A stretch of 64,000 bases of DNA from Streptomyces sp. CB02058 (GCF_001905505.1 NZ_LIPG01000006.1:538319-602318), one strand, 5' to 3'. Shown: positions 25,080-33,803, counted from the stretch's first letter. Numbers and translations are program-made. Notes: generated by a model from the sequence alone, not told the origin.

Positions 25080-26444
25080 CTAAATCCGTTCCGGAACGGC
25101 GTTGCCCGCGGCGGCCACGGCCGCCCGTACGGGGACCCTCGCCAGCAGCACCGAACCGAGCACGAAGAAGATCACCAGGGACAGGATCGCGTCCCGGTAG
25201 CTGCCTGTCAGCTGATAGCAGAGACCGAACACCAACGGGCCCAGCCAGCTCAGTCCCCGGTCGCTCATCTCGTAGGCCGAGAAGTACTCCGCCTCCTTCC
25301 CCGGAGGCACCAGGTGTGAGAACAGGGACCGGGAGAGGGCCTGGCTGCCGCCCAGCACGAGCCCGATCGCGGCCGCCAGGGTGTAGAAGAACACCGGCGC
25401 GCCGGCGGGCAGCAGATACGCCGCGGCGAGGATCAGCGTCCAGACGGCCAGCGAGGAAAGAATCGTGCGCTTCGCGCCGTACGCCCGGGCGAGCCGCCCC
25501 ATCCCCAGCGCCCCCGCCACGGCCAGCACCTGCACGAGCAGCACCGCCGTGATCAGGGTGGTCTGGTCGAGGCCGAGCTCCTCGGAGCCGTACAGCGAGG
25601 CCTGGGAGATCACCGTCTGGATGCCGTCGTTGTAGACCAGATAGGCGAGCAGGAAGGAGAGCGTGAGCGGATGGCGGCGCATGTCGCGCAGCGTCGCCCT
25701 CAGCTGGCGCCAGCCGGAGCCGACCGCGCCCTCGCCGCCCGGGGCCACCCGCCGGTCGCGCAGCCGCCGCAGCGGCACGATCGCGAAGGCGCCCCACCAC
25801 ACACCGGCGGACGCCAGGCAGATGCGGACCGCGTAGGACTCGGAGAGCCCGAAGGAGTCGTGGCCCGTGAAGAGCACCAGATTCAGTACGAGCACGAGCG
25901 CGCCCGAGGTGTAACCGAAGGCCCAGCCGCGCGAGGAGACCGCGTCGCGCTCCTCCGGGGTCGAGATCTGCGGCAGATAGGCGTTGTACAGGGCCATCGA
26001 GACCGAGATCGACGCGTTCGCCACGATCAGCAGGAGGGCCCCCAGCAGATAGCGGTGGCCGTCCAGGAAGAACATGCAGGCCGTCGCCGCGGCACCGGTG
26101 TACGCGGCAGCCGCCAGAAGCGGCTTCTTGCGGCCCGTGCGGTCCGCGGCCGCGCCCGCGATCGGCATGAGGACGACCGCCACGACGATGGACACCGAGA
26201 CGGAGTACGCGAAGAGCGAGCCCGCACGCACGGGTATCCCGAGCGGATGGACGAATCCGTCCGCGTCGGCGGCGGCCTTGGCGATCGACGTCAGATACGG
26301 GCCGAGGAACACCGTGAGCACGCTCGTCGAATACACGGAGCACGCGAAGTCGTAGAAATACCATCCGCGTTGCTCCCGCTTGCGCTCGGCGGCCTCGGCC
26401 GGCCGTCCGGCGGGATCCGCCGTTCCTGCGGTACCGGTGCTCAC
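25080..26444 (-). CDS. UMF1-family MFS transporter
   Basis: A 454-residue integral membrane protein with about 12 helices. It belongs to the UMF1/Atg22-like branch of the major facilitator superfamily, recognised by the opening RGWYFYDFACSVYSTSVLTVF and a central charged loop (about 215-245). Conserved features include GAAADRTGRKKPLL after helix 2-3, the typical MFS loop. Family members are thought to export amino acids or similar small molecules, but the substrate here is unknown. The GTG start gives STGTAGTADP. It ends 264 bases before rbpA's start, a stretch holding the rbpA promoter. Confidence 0.88.
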   Translation of the reverse strand: MSTGTAGTADPAGRPAEAAERKREQRGWYFYDFACSVYSTSVLTVFLGPYLTSIAKAAADADGFVHPLGIPVRAGSLFAYSVSVSIVVAVVLMPIAGAAADRTGRKKPLLAAAAYTGAAATACMFFLDGHRYLLGALLLIVANASISVSMALYNAYLPQISTPEERDAVSSRGWAFGYTSGALVLVLNLVLFTGHDSFGLSESYAVRICLASAGVWWGAFAIVPLRRLRDRRVAPGGEGAVGSGWRQLRATLRDMRRHPLTLSFLLAYLVYNDGIQTVISQASLYGSEELGLDQTTLITAVLLVQVLAVAGALGMGRLARAYGAKRTILSSLAVWTLILAAAYLLPAGAPVFFYTLAAAIGLVLGGSQALSRSLFSHLVPPGKEAEYFSAYEMSDRGLSWLGPLVFGLCYQLTGSYRDAILSLVIFFVLGSVLLARVPVRAAVAAAGNAVPERI

Positions 26445-26490
26445 GCCGCGCCCCCTCGATCGTTCCGTGCCGACGCGTCAGGTCCCGGCG

Positions 26491-27264
26491 TCAGGCCCAT
26501 GCCCCCCGCTCGCTCAGCACCGTGCGCAGCGTCTCGATGTGATCGGTCATGATGCCATCCACCCCGAGGTCCAGGAGGGCCGCCATCCGTTCCGGTTCGT
26601 TGACCGTCCAGACATGGACCTGCAGGCCGCGCGCGTGTGCCGTGCGGACGAAGCTCCGGTCGACGACGCGGATGCCGTTCTGGCTCTCGGGGACCTGCGC
26701 GCAGACCGCGCCCGCCCGGAGCGCCGCCGGGATGCCGTACGAGCGCAGCCGCAGGCCGAGCACCCCGCGCACCCCGTAGGAGGTGGCTAGCCGGGGGCCG
26801 CCGAGACGGTGCGCCCGGGCCACGCGCGCTTCCGAGAACGAGCCGACGCACACCCGGTCCCAGGCGTCCGTCCTGCGGATCATGCCGATGAGCGGTTCGA
26901 GGGCCGGCTCCGCCTTGATGTCCACGTTCCAGCGGGCGTCGGGGAACTCCTCCAGCAGCTCCTCGAAGAGCGGCAGCGGTTCGGTGCCCCCCACCCTCGC
27001 CCGGCTCACCTCGCTCCAGGGGAGCCGGTCTATGCGGCCCCGGGAGTCCGTCACCCGGTCCAGGGTCGGGTCGTGGAAGGCGACCAGACGGCCGTCCGAC
27101 GTGGCGTGCACGTCCGTCTCGAAGTAGCGGTAGCCCGCGCCGGCCGCCCGGCGGAAGGCCTCGGCCGTGTTCTCCATGCCGTCGGCCGCCCCGCCGCGAT
27201 GGGCGAAGGGGATCGTCGAGGGATGGTCCAGGTAGGGGTGGCGTCCAGAAGTCGCTGCGGTCAC
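26491..27264 (-). CDS. glycerophosphodiester phosphodiesterase
   Basis: A 257-residue TIM-barrel enzyme that hydrolyses glycerophosphodiesters to glycerol-3-phosphate and an alcohol. Diagnostic residues are FAHRGG, MENT, FETDVHATSDG, HDPTLDR and the late VDGIMTDH. No signal peptide is seen, so it is cytoplasmic. Its GTG start overlaps the stop of the YczE-like membrane gene by four bases, so the two are probably coupled. An MFS gene follows 46 bases downstream, and all three may form one transcript. Confidence 0.92.
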   Translation of the reverse strand: MTAATSGRHPYLDHPSTIPFAHRGGAADGMENTAEAFRRAAGAGYRYFETDVHATSDGRLVAFHDPTLDRVTDSRGRIDRLPWSEVSRARVGGTEPLPLFEELLEEFPDARWNVDIKAEPALEPLIGMIRRTDAWDRVCVGSFSEARVARAHRLGGPRLATSYGVRGVLGLRLRSYGIPAALRAGAVCAQVPESQNGIRVVDRSFVRTAHARGLQVHVWTVNEPERMAALLDLGVDGIMTDHIETLRTVLSERGAWA

Positions 27265-27929
27265 CGCGGAAGTATCGCTCCTCGTGGTGGCCGCCTGGCA
27301 ACGGTCCGGCTGCCCGCGTCCGGCGCGGGGAGGGCGAAGAAGCGCAGGAAGAACTGGGCGAGCGGGCCGATCGCCAGGGCGTAGAGGACCGTTCCCGCGC
27401 CGAGCGAACCGCCGAGCAGGAAGCCCGTCACTACCACGGCCACCTCGATCGCCGTACGCACCAGCCGGATGGAGCGGCCCGTCAGCCGGTTCAGCCCCGT
27501 CATCAGCCCGTCGCGGGGGCCGGGCCCGAAGCGCGCCGAGATGTACAGGCCGGTGGCGACGCCGTTGAGCGCGATCCCCGCCGCCATCAACGGGATCTGG
27601 GAGCCGAGCCCGTGCACATCCGGTACGAGGGCGAGCGTGCCGTCCATCGCGAGGCCGACGGCGAAGACGTTGGAGACGGTGCCGAGGCCCGGGCGCTGCC
27701 TGATCGGGATCCACAGGAGCAGGACGACCGCCCCGATGATGATCGAGACGACCCCGATGGAGATACCGGTCCGCTCGGCGAGCCCCTGGTGCAGGACGCC
27801 CCACGGTTCGAGTCCGAGTCCGGCGCGGACCAGCAGCGCCGAACTCGCGCCGTACAGCGCCAGGCCGACGTACAGATGGATCAGCCGACGGACGATCCGG
27901 GGATCACCCGGATCGGTGGAATCGGACAA
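27261..27929 (-). CDS. YczE/YyaS/YitT-family membrane protein
   Basis: A 222-residue integral membrane protein with about five to six helices. Family marks are HLYVGLALYGASSALLV, LGLEPWGVLHQGLAERTG and the FGPGPRDGLMTGL signature loop. I chose the TTG at 27929, which has GGGGG a few bases before it; the longer frame runs through the divergent regulator's promoter. Its physiological role is unknown. In many Gram-positive bacteria yczE genes sit beside a MocR regulator, as here, with a shared 101-base intergenic region. Confidence 0.85.
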   Translation of the reverse strand: MSDSTDPGDPRIVRRLIHLYVGLALYGASSALLVRAGLGLEPWGVLHQGLAERTGISIGVVSIIIGAVVLLLWIPIRQRPGLGTVSNVFAVGLAMDGTLALVPDVHGLGSQIPLMAAGIALNGVATGLYISARFGPGPRDGLMTGLNRLTGRSIRLVRTAIEVAVVVTGFLLGGSLGAGTVLYALAIGPLAQFFLRFFALPAPDAGSRTVARRPPRGAILPR

Positions 27930-27982
27930 GTGGTGCCCCCTGTGTGGTGGGAGTGGACTGTTGCATGTCACTCTGTGGCAGG

Positions 27983-28009
27983 GGATTGGCCGCCAACTAT
28001 GGCCAATCC
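27983..28009. promoter_or_regulatory. inverted-repeat operator between yczE and mocR
   Basis: GGATTGGCC (27983-27991), 9 bases (GCCAACTAT), GGCCAATCC (28001-28009) is a perfect 9-bp dyad. It is centred about 35 bases before the regulator ATG and 67 bases before the divergent TTG. An autoregulatory site for the MocR protein is the simplest reading. A TAT element in the spacer may be part of a promoter. Confidence 0.6.
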
Positions 28010-28030
28010 GAGGAAGGTGGACTGATTTCC

Positions 28031-29530
28031 ATGGCGCAGTGGACTTCGACGGTCGGTGCGGCGCAGCTCGCACGTCAGCTCCAGGCCCAGCAGGCCCGGC
28101 CCCAGGCGCCCGGCACCCGCAAGCCGCCGGCCTACCGCGCCCTGGCCGACGGGGTGCGGCTGCTCGTCCTGGAGGGGCGGGTCCCGGTCGCCGCGCGCCT
28201 CCCCGCCGAGCGGGAGCTCGCCCTCGCCCTGTCGCTCAGCCGTACCACCGTCGCCGCCGCCTACGAGGCACTGCGGACCGAGGGGTTCCTGGAGTCGCGG
28301 CGCGGAGCGGGCAGCTGGACCGCTGTCCCGGCCGGGAGCACGCTGCCCGCCCGCGGTCTCGCGCCCCTGCCCCCGGAGTCGCTCGGCTCGCTGATCGACC
28401 TGGGGTGCGCCTCGCTGACCGCCCCGGAGCCCTGGCTGACCCGGGCCGTGCAGGGCGCCCTGGAGGAGCTTCCGCCGTACGCGCACACCCACGGGGACTA
28501 CCCGGCGGGGCTGCCGGCGCTGCGGCAGATGATCGCGGACCGCTACACCGGGTGCGGCATCCCCACCATGCCGGAGCAGATCATGGTCACCACCGGGGCG
28601 ATGGGGGCCATCGACGCCATCTGTCACCTCTTCGCGGGACGCGGCGAACGCATCGCCGTGGAGTCGCCCAGTTATGCCAACATCCTCCAGCTCATGCGCG
28701 AGGCGGGCGCCAGGCTGGTGCCCGTGGCGATGGAGGAGGGCCTCGGCGGCTGGGACATGAACCGCTGGCGGCAGGTGCTGCGGGACGCGGCGCCCCGGCT
28801 GGCCTACGTCGTCGCGGACTTCCACAACCCCACCGGCGCGCTGGCCGGTGAGCAGCAGCGCCGCGAACTGGTCGAGGCGGCGCGTTCGGCGGGCACGGTC
28901 CTGCTGGTCGACGAGACCATGAGCGAGCTGTATCTGGACGCCGACGTCGAGATGCCGCGCAAGGTCTGCGCGTTCGACCCGGCGGGCAGCACCGTCCTGA
29001 CCGTGGGCTCCGCCAGCAAGGCATTCTGGGCCGGCATGAGGATCGGCTGGGTCCGGGCCGCGCCCGACGTCATCCGCAGCCTGGTCTCGGCGCGCGCGTA
29101 CGCCGACATGGGGACCCCCGTGCTGGAGCAGCTCGCCATCAACTGGCTGATGCGGACGGGCGGCTGGGAGCAGGCGGTGGACTTCCGGCGCGAGCAGGCC
29201 CGGCAGAACAGGGACGACCTGGTGCGGGCCGTGCGCAGGGAGCTCCCGGAGTGGGAGTTCGAGGTGCCGAGCGGTGGTCTCACGCTCTGGGTGCGCACCG
29301 GCGGGCTCTCCGGCTCCCGGCTCGCCGTGGCGGGCGAGCGGGTGGGTGTACGCGTCCCGTCGGGGCCCCGGTTCGGGGTGGACGGGGCCTTCGAGGGCTA
29401 TGTGCGGCTGCCCTTCACCGTGGGCGGCCCCGTGGCGGACGAGGCTGCGGTGAGACTGGCCGCCGCCGCCGAGCTGGTCGGCTCCGGGGCGAGCTCCAGC
29501 GCCGAGGCGCCCCGGACCTTCGTGGCCTGA
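28031..29530 (+). CDS. MocR/PdxR-type GntR regulator with aminotransferase domain
   Basis: A 499-residue fusion. The N-terminal GntR winged helix (about 35-105; YRALADGVRLLVLEGRVPVAARLPAERELALALS and following TTVAAAYEALRTEGF) precedes a fold-type I aminotransferase-like domain (about 130-490). PLP-binding features are ADFHNPTGAL, LVDETMSELY and the Schiff-base lysine in SASKAFWAGMRIGW. Such proteins usually sense pyridoxal phosphate or an amino compound rather than catalyse. The ATG at 28031 follows GAGGAAGG. It is divergent from yczE and probably controls that operon and itself. The stop is 13 bases from the convergent FtsK-like gene. Confidence 0.92.
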   Translation: MAQWTSTVGAAQLARQLQAQQARPQAPGTRKPPAYRALADGVRLLVLEGRVPVAARLPAERELALALSLSRTTVAAAYEALRTEGFLESRRGAGSWTAVPAGSTLPARGLAPLPPESLGSLIDLGCASLTAPEPWLTRAVQGALEELPPYAHTHGDYPAGLPALRQMIADRYTGCGIPTMPEQIMVTTGAMGAIDAICHLFAGRGERIAVESPSYANILQLMREAGARLVPVAMEEGLGGWDMNRWRQVLRDAAPRLAYVVADFHNPTGALAGEQQRRELVEAARSAGTVLLVDETMSELYLDADVEMPRKVCAFDPAGSTVLTVGSASKAFWAGMRIGWVRAAPDVIRSLVSARAYADMGTPVLEQLAINWLMRTGGWEQAVDFRREQARQNRDDLVRAVRRELPEWEFEVPSGGLTLWVRTGGLSGSRLAVAGERVGVRVPSGPRFGVDGAFEGYVRLPFTVGGPVADEAAVRLAAAAELVGSGASSSAEAPRTFVA

Positions 29531-29543
29531 GGCGCCGCGGACC

Positions 29544-31145
29544 TCAGCCCTCGGCGGCGGCCGGCGCCGCGACGAGCTGGTCCGTGTGGGCGGGCGCCGC
29601 TCCGGCGTCGGCCCGGGGCGCGGCCTGCTCCACCGCGGTCGGAGCGCCGGGCAGCAGGTCGAGCACCGCCTGCCGGTGCGCCTCGCTCGTGGCGTCGTCG
29701 TACGGGTCCGGGGTGGCCGGCACCTGGAGCCGCAGGACCGGGCCCGTGCCCAGCCGGGTGTAGCCGCGGCCGGGCGGGACGTCGGCGGTGGGCGTGGTGT
29801 GCGGTTGCGCGCCCAGGAACGACTCGATCTCCTCACGGGTCGCGGGGCCGAGTACGGCGCGGGCCCTGGTGTGGGTCCGTACGGTCTCGATGAGCCCGTC
29901 CAGGCAGTCGAACTGTTCCGCGACGACGACCGTCACCCCGGCGGCGCGTCCGTGCCGCATCGGCACCTGGAGCAGCTCCTGCGGGTCCTGCCTGCCGTCG
30001 GCCGCGGCGAGGTGCCCCAGCGCGCTCGGGCGGTCCAGCAGGATCCAGAGGGGGCGCTTGATGTCCTCGGGCTCGGGGTGCCCGGCCTGGCGCGCCCGGT
30101 TGGCGGCGATGAGCCGCCGCTCGGTCTCGTGCGCCGCCCATTCGAGCGTCGCGAGGGCTCCGGCGAGGCCGCACTCCACGGCCAGCACGCCGTCCCGGCC
30201 GCTCAGGAAGCCGTACTCGCCGGTTCCGCCGCCCTCGACCACGAGGACGTCGCCGTGCTGGAGCGCCTGGAGGGCGAGGGAGCGCATCAGGGTCGTGGTG
30301 CCGCTGCCGGGGTGCCCGGAGACCAGCAGGTGGGGCTCCGTGGAGCGGGCGCCGGTCCGCCAGATCACCGGGGAGGCGTCCCGCGTCGTGTCGCCGTCCT
30401 GGACCGGCACGGTGCGCTGGACCGCGTCGGCGTCGGTGAAGCCCAGCACGGTCTCGCCGGGGGCGGTGACGAAGCGCTGGGCGGCGATGGTGGTGGGGAG
30501 CGCGCCGAGCACGGTCATGAGGACGTGGTTGCCCTCCTCGTCCCAGGCGAAGTGGTATTCACGGCCGCGTCCCGACTTGGCGTGCAGCACCTGTTCGACC
30601 CGGGCGCGGGAGGCCGGGTCGCCGTCGGTGAAGTACGCCGGGTAGCCGACCTGGAGCCGGGTGAGGCGCCCGTTGCCGTCGAAGGCGTACGAGGTGCCGA
30701 AGGCCTTCTCCCAGTCGCCGCCGTGGGAGAACAGCGGACCGGGGTCGTCGGCCACCGAGAAGTGCGGCACGAGCGCCTCGTACAGCGCCCGGAGCCGTGC
30801 GGTCTCCGCCTCGTCGGGGCCGGTCCTGCGCGGAGTGCGCTCGCGCCCCCGCCATGCGGCAGCGCCCATCACCGAGATCAGGGCCAGCAGGGGCCCGTAG
30901 GGGATGAGCGCCACCGCCAGTACGCAGGCCGCGACGAGGAACAGCACGTGACCGCGCCGTTCCCTTGGTGTCGCGGCCCACTTCTGCCGCCCCGCTCCCG
31001 CCAGCAGCCGCAGACCCCGGGTGACCGTGATCAGCGGATGGAGGACGTCGGTGGCGTTGTCGGCGGCCGTGCGCGCGATCTCGCGACTGCGGGTGATCGA
31101 AGCGCTGCCGCGCTGAAGAATGCGGGGGAGTGGTCGCCGGGCCAC
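29544..31145 (-). CDS. FtsK/SpoIIIE-like membrane ATPase-fold protein with altered P-loop
   Basis: A 533-residue protein. Two adjacent membrane helices (about 66-95; LFLVAACVLAVALIPYGPLLALISVMGAAA) are followed by a cytoplasmic region resembling FtsK/TraB motor proteins. The Walker A position (about 277-284) reads GHPGSGTTT: the usual lysine is replaced by threonine. A Walker-B-like LWILLDRPS lies near 365-372. Loss of the lysine suggests weak or no ATP hydrolysis. I recall conserved Streptomyces homologues near SCO1416, described as integral membrane or ATP/GTP-binding proteins; function unknown. It starts 37 bases after a 64-residue membrane protein gene, probably one operon. Confidence 0.75.
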   Translation of the reverse strand: MARRPLPRILQRGSASITRSREIARTAADNATDVLHPLITVTRGLRLLAGAGRQKWAATPRERRGHVLFLVAACVLAVALIPYGPLLALISVMGAAAWRGRERTPRRTGPDEAETARLRALYEALVPHFSVADDPGPLFSHGGDWEKAFGTSYAFDGNGRLTRLQVGYPAYFTDGDPASRARVEQVLHAKSGRGREYHFAWDEEGNHVLMTVLGALPTTIAAQRFVTAPGETVLGFTDADAVQRTVPVQDGDTTRDASPVIWRTGARSTEPHLLVSGHPGSGTTTLMRSLALQALQHGDVLVVEGGGTGEYGFLSGRDGVLAVECGLAGALATLEWAAHETERRLIAANRARQAGHPEPEDIKRPLWILLDRPSALGHLAAADGRQDPQELLQVPMRHGRAAGVTVVVAEQFDCLDGLIETVRTHTRARAVLGPATREEIESFLGAQPHTTPTADVPPGRGYTRLGTGPVLRLQVPATPDPYDDATSEAHRQAVLDLLPGAPTAVEQAAPRADAGAAPAHTDQLVAAPAAAEG

Positions 31146-31182
31146 GTCGGTCTCCTGAAGAGGTGGGAGCGGTTTCGGAGCG

Positions 31183-31377
31183 TCAGAACTTGATCCCGCC
31201 CAGCATGCTGGCGAGGCTCGCCCCGCCGGCCGTGATGCTCGGGGCGATGGCTGTGCCGGCCAGATAGAAGCCGAACAGGGCGCAGATGAGGGCGTGGGAC
31301 GCCTTGAGCCCGTCCTTTTTGAAGAACAGGAAGACGATGATGCCGAGCAGTACCACGCCGGAGATCGAGAGGATCAT
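31183..31377 (-). CDS. small two-helix membrane protein paired with the FtsK-like gene
   Basis: A 64-residue protein made almost entirely of two hydrophobic segments (ILSISGVVLLGIIVFLFF and ASHALICALFGFYLAGTAIA) separated by KKDGLK, ending in a Gly/Ser/Ala-rich tail. The start at the ATG is supported by AGGAG; the frame runs further upstream, but that part is not credible. Small helix pairs like this often accompany transfer (Spd/Tra) proteins in actinobacterial integrative plasmids, which would fit the FtsK-like neighbour, but nothing else of a plasmid is present. Function unknown. Confidence 0.75.
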   Translation of the reverse strand: MILSISGVVLLGIIVFLFFKKDGLKASHALICALFGFYLAGTAIAPSITAGGASLASMLGGIKF

Positions 31378-31438
31378 GAGCGGTTCTCCTGGTTGAGGGG
31401 GACAGTCACCATGAGTACTTCCAGGATCACAACATGTA

Positions 31439-31468
31439 CCTATACGATAAAAGGTGCAAGTAGGTGAA
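31439..31468 (-). promoter_or_regulatory. candidate promoter of the small membrane protein / FtsK-like operon
   Basis: On the minus strand TTCACC (31468-31463), 18 bases, TATAGG (31444-31439) lies in an unusually AT-rich patch. AGGTG occurs twice, 10 bases apart, on the plus strand within it. The start would be about 55 bases before the ATG. The rest of 31378-31694 shows no gene, only the upstream region of the divergent ankyrin gene. Confidence 0.45.
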
Positions 31469-31694
31469 TATCGTTCGATTTCACTCGACCGGTGGGTGAA
31501 AACCGATGACCCGGGAAGCGCCGGGAGCCGCACCGGACCCGTCCGGCCGGGAAATCGCACCGGGCGCGTGATCTGCCGCCGCATCTGGGCAGACTGACGA
31601 CTGCCCCGGAGCAGTACCCTGTCGATTCACTCGTACGGCCCCCGCCGTACGTCCCCACCAGGTCAGACGAAGGCAATGGAAGGCGGTCCGTCCG

Positions 31695-32087
31695 ATGAGC
31701 GAAACCCCTGATCCCGAGGTGGTCGAGCTGGCGACCAAGGTCTTCGACCTGGCGCGCCGAGGCGAGAGCGACGCGCTCGCCGCCTACGTCGACGCGGGCC
31801 TCCCCGCGAACCTCACCAACGACCGCGGCGACACCCTGCTGATGCTCGCCGCCTACCACGGGCACTCCACCGCCGTCACCGCGCTCGCGGACCGGGGCGC
31901 GGATCCGGACCGGGCCAACGACCGGGGGCAGACGCCCTTGGCCGGAGCGGTCTTCAAGGGCGAGCGCCCGGTGATCGACGCACTCCTCGCCGCGGGTGCC
32001 GATCCGGCCGCCGGAACACCCTCCGCCGTGGACACCGCGCGCATGTTCGGCAAGGACGACCTGCTGGAACTCTTCGGTGCGCGCTGA
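31695..32087 (+). CDS. ankyrin-repeat protein
   Basis: A 130-residue protein of roughly three ankyrin repeats (about 25-125). Characteristic turns are DRGDTLLMLAAYHGHSTAVTA, DRGQTPLAGAVFKGERPVIDALLAAGADP and AVDTARMFGKDDLLELF. Ankyrin repeats mediate protein-protein contact; the partner is unknown. It is cytoplasmic with no signal peptide. GGAAGG precedes the ATG. It stands alone, divergent from the FtsK-like operon. Confidence 0.88.
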   Translation: MSETPDPEVVELATKVFDLARRGESDALAAYVDAGLPANLTNDRGDTLLMLAAYHGHSTAVTALADRGADPDRANDRGQTPLAGAVFKGERPVIDALLAAGADPAAGTPSAVDTARMFGKDDLLELFGAR

Positions 32088-32205
32088 GACGCAGTCCGGG
32101 CCCCGGGCCGGCGGGGGCGCCGTAAATGTGGTCGCGTCGGCGAAATGGGTGGGTCATCATGACGTCGCGGGTCCGCTCAGGACCACCGACGAGAGGCAGA
32201 GGAAG

Positions 32206-32259
32206 ATGAGCACCAGGCAGAAGACGGCGGTCGGCCGATCATGTTGCTGCGCGGCCTAG
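32206..32259 (+). CDS. possible 17-codon leader peptide with three adjacent cysteines
   Basis: ATG at 32206 with GAGG nine bases upstream opens MSTRQKTAVGRSCCCAA and stops at TAG 32257-32259. The Cys codons are TGT TGC TGC. Short upstream frames with runs of Cys act as cysteine-responsive attenuators in mycobacteria (established there). Here the next gene (32330) is a HEAT-repeat-like protein with no evident sulfur role, so the idea is only suggestive. It could equally be chance in a 242-base gap. Confidence 0.35.
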   Translation: MSTRQKTAVGRSCCCAA

Positions 32260-32329
32260 GGGATGTCACCCCGGCACATGGAACAGCACAGTCCCGGTTG
32301 CGTCGACAGCTTGATGTGAGGCTTTCCCC

Positions 32330-33748
32330 ATGTTCGATCCGTTCATAGCGCCGAGCGGCACACTGCTCGGCCTGCTGCAGAGGGGCCGCGGAGACGGCAC
32401 GCTCCACGCGCTCGCCGCACCCCGCCCCGAAGCCCTGACGGCTCTCAACCACTGCGTCGTGAGTGATCCGCGTCATGACTGGCAGGTCGAGAACCGCTCC
32501 CTCTACTACGCACGTCTCTACCTCGACCTCGACGGTGGGACCGAGGAGATCGAGCGGCACCTGTGGGACCCCGAGGACCATCTGGACACCGAGGACTCAC
32601 GCACGGGCCTCGCCCTCTCCGTGCTCGGCCACCTCGCCTCCTACGGCCGTGACGACGCCCTGGCACTGCTGCGGCGCTACGCCGCGACCGGGTCCAACTG
32701 GGCCTGGGCGCTCGACGAGCTCGCTCTGCGTGACGACGACGCCGGACTGCGCGCCCTTGCCGAGCCGGTGCTCGCCCGCTTCCCCGACACCCCCGAGGGT
32801 GCCGCCGAGCTCGCCTCCGCCGTACGGGACGCCTTCGAGCCGCGCCCCTGGCGGCTGTGGGCCGACGACCCGCGCGAAGCGGTCCGTGCCCGGATCAGGG
32901 CCGCGTCCGAGCAGGGCTCCTTCGACCGGTGGCAGCGCCAGATGCGGCCGGGCGGTCCCCGGCCCGGCTGGAGTGTCCAGGCGGTATTCGACTGGGCCCA
33001 GGAAGGACTGGAGCGCGGCAGCGTCCTGCATGTGCCCGCCGCCCGCTGCCTCTCCGCCGTCGCCGGCGCCGAGGACCGGCCTCTGATCGTCGAGGCCGCC
33101 CGCAGTGGCTCCGAGGGGGCGCGCTGCGCCGCCCTGCACTACCTGGCCGAGGTCCAGGACCCCGACGTGCTGGACCTCGTCGAGCAGGCCGTCGCCGGTC
33201 CGTCCCGTACGGTCGCAGACGCCGCCGTGGGAGCCTTCGAGCGTATGTGCGGCGAAGCGGCCGTCGACCGGGCCCGGCGCTGGGCCCACCGGCCCGACGC
33301 CCTCGGAGCCTCGGCGGCCGGAGTCCTGGCCTGCCGGGGAGCCGGCCAGGACGCCCCGCTCGTCCTCGCCGCGCTGCGCGAGGCCGTCAGGGGGGACGGT
33401 CCCGACGCCCCGCGCCTGTGGACCCTCGTCGACGGCACGGGCCGCCTGGGCATCGTCTGCGCCGCACCCGTACTGCGCCATGTGTACCGCGAGACGTCCT
33501 CCTCGCACCTGCGCGGAAGGGCGGCACGCGCGCTGGCCGCCACCGACCCGTCCTTCGCCACCGGCTTCGCCGTCGAATGCCTGTGGGACTGCGAGGAGAC
33601 CACCCGGGAACTGGCCGCGCTCCACGCGGAGACCGGGGACATCCGGGTGGCCGAACGCCTGCGGCGGCTCGCCGCGGACCCGGCCGAGGAGGCCGAGGTC
33701 CAGACAGCGGTGCGCAGCAGGATCGGACCCGACGCACCCGCCGTCTGA
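32330..33748 (+). CDS. HEAT-repeat-like hypothetical protein
   Basis: A 472-residue, acidic, largely helical protein. Repeating short helix pairs rich in Ala and Leu (for example ARCAALHYLAEVQDPDVLDLVEQAV, LRGRAARALAATDPSFATGFAVECL) suggest HEAT-type alpha-solenoid repeats through most of its length. There is no signal peptide or membrane helix. The ATG has TGAGG eight bases upstream. It lies after the ankyrin gene and is closed by a hairpin. I do not recognise a specific function; a scaffold or binding role is inferred. Confidence 0.7.
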   Translation: MFDPFIAPSGTLLGLLQRGRGDGTLHALAAPRPEALTALNHCVVSDPRHDWQVENRSLYYARLYLDLDGGTEEIERHLWDPEDHLDTEDSRTGLALSVLGHLASYGRDDALALLRRYAATGSNWAWALDELALRDDDAGLRALAEPVLARFPDTPEGAAELASAVRDAFEPRPWRLWADDPREAVRARIRAASEQGSFDRWQRQMRPGGPRPGWSVQAVFDWAQEGLERGSVLHVPAARCLSAVAGAEDRPLIVEAARSGSEGARCAALHYLAEVQDPDVLDLVEQAVAGPSRTVADAAVGAFERMCGEAAVDRARRWAHRPDALGASAAGVLACRGAGQDAPLVLAALREAVRGDGPDAPRLWTLVDGTGRLGIVCAAPVLRHVYRETSSSHLRGRAARALAATDPSFATGFAVECLWDCEETTRELAALHAETGDIRVAERLRRLAADPAEEAEVQTAVRSRIGPDAPAV

Positions 33749-33780
33749 GCCGGCGCTCCGCTGACCCACGGAGCCCGGAT

Positions 33781-33803
33781 GCCGCGCGCCGGGGGCGCGC
33801 GGC
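33781..33803 (+). terminator. hairpin after the HEAT-like gene
   Basis: A perfect 10-bp all-GC stem (33781-33790 with 33794-33803) with a GGG loop, 32 bases past the stop and 78 before the glycosyltransferase. Confidence 0.7.

Noticed and set aside
29544..31377. Integrated plasmid (AICE) remnant
   Set aside because: Only an FtsK-like gene and a small membrane gene are present; no integrase, replication gene, tRNA or attachment repeat.
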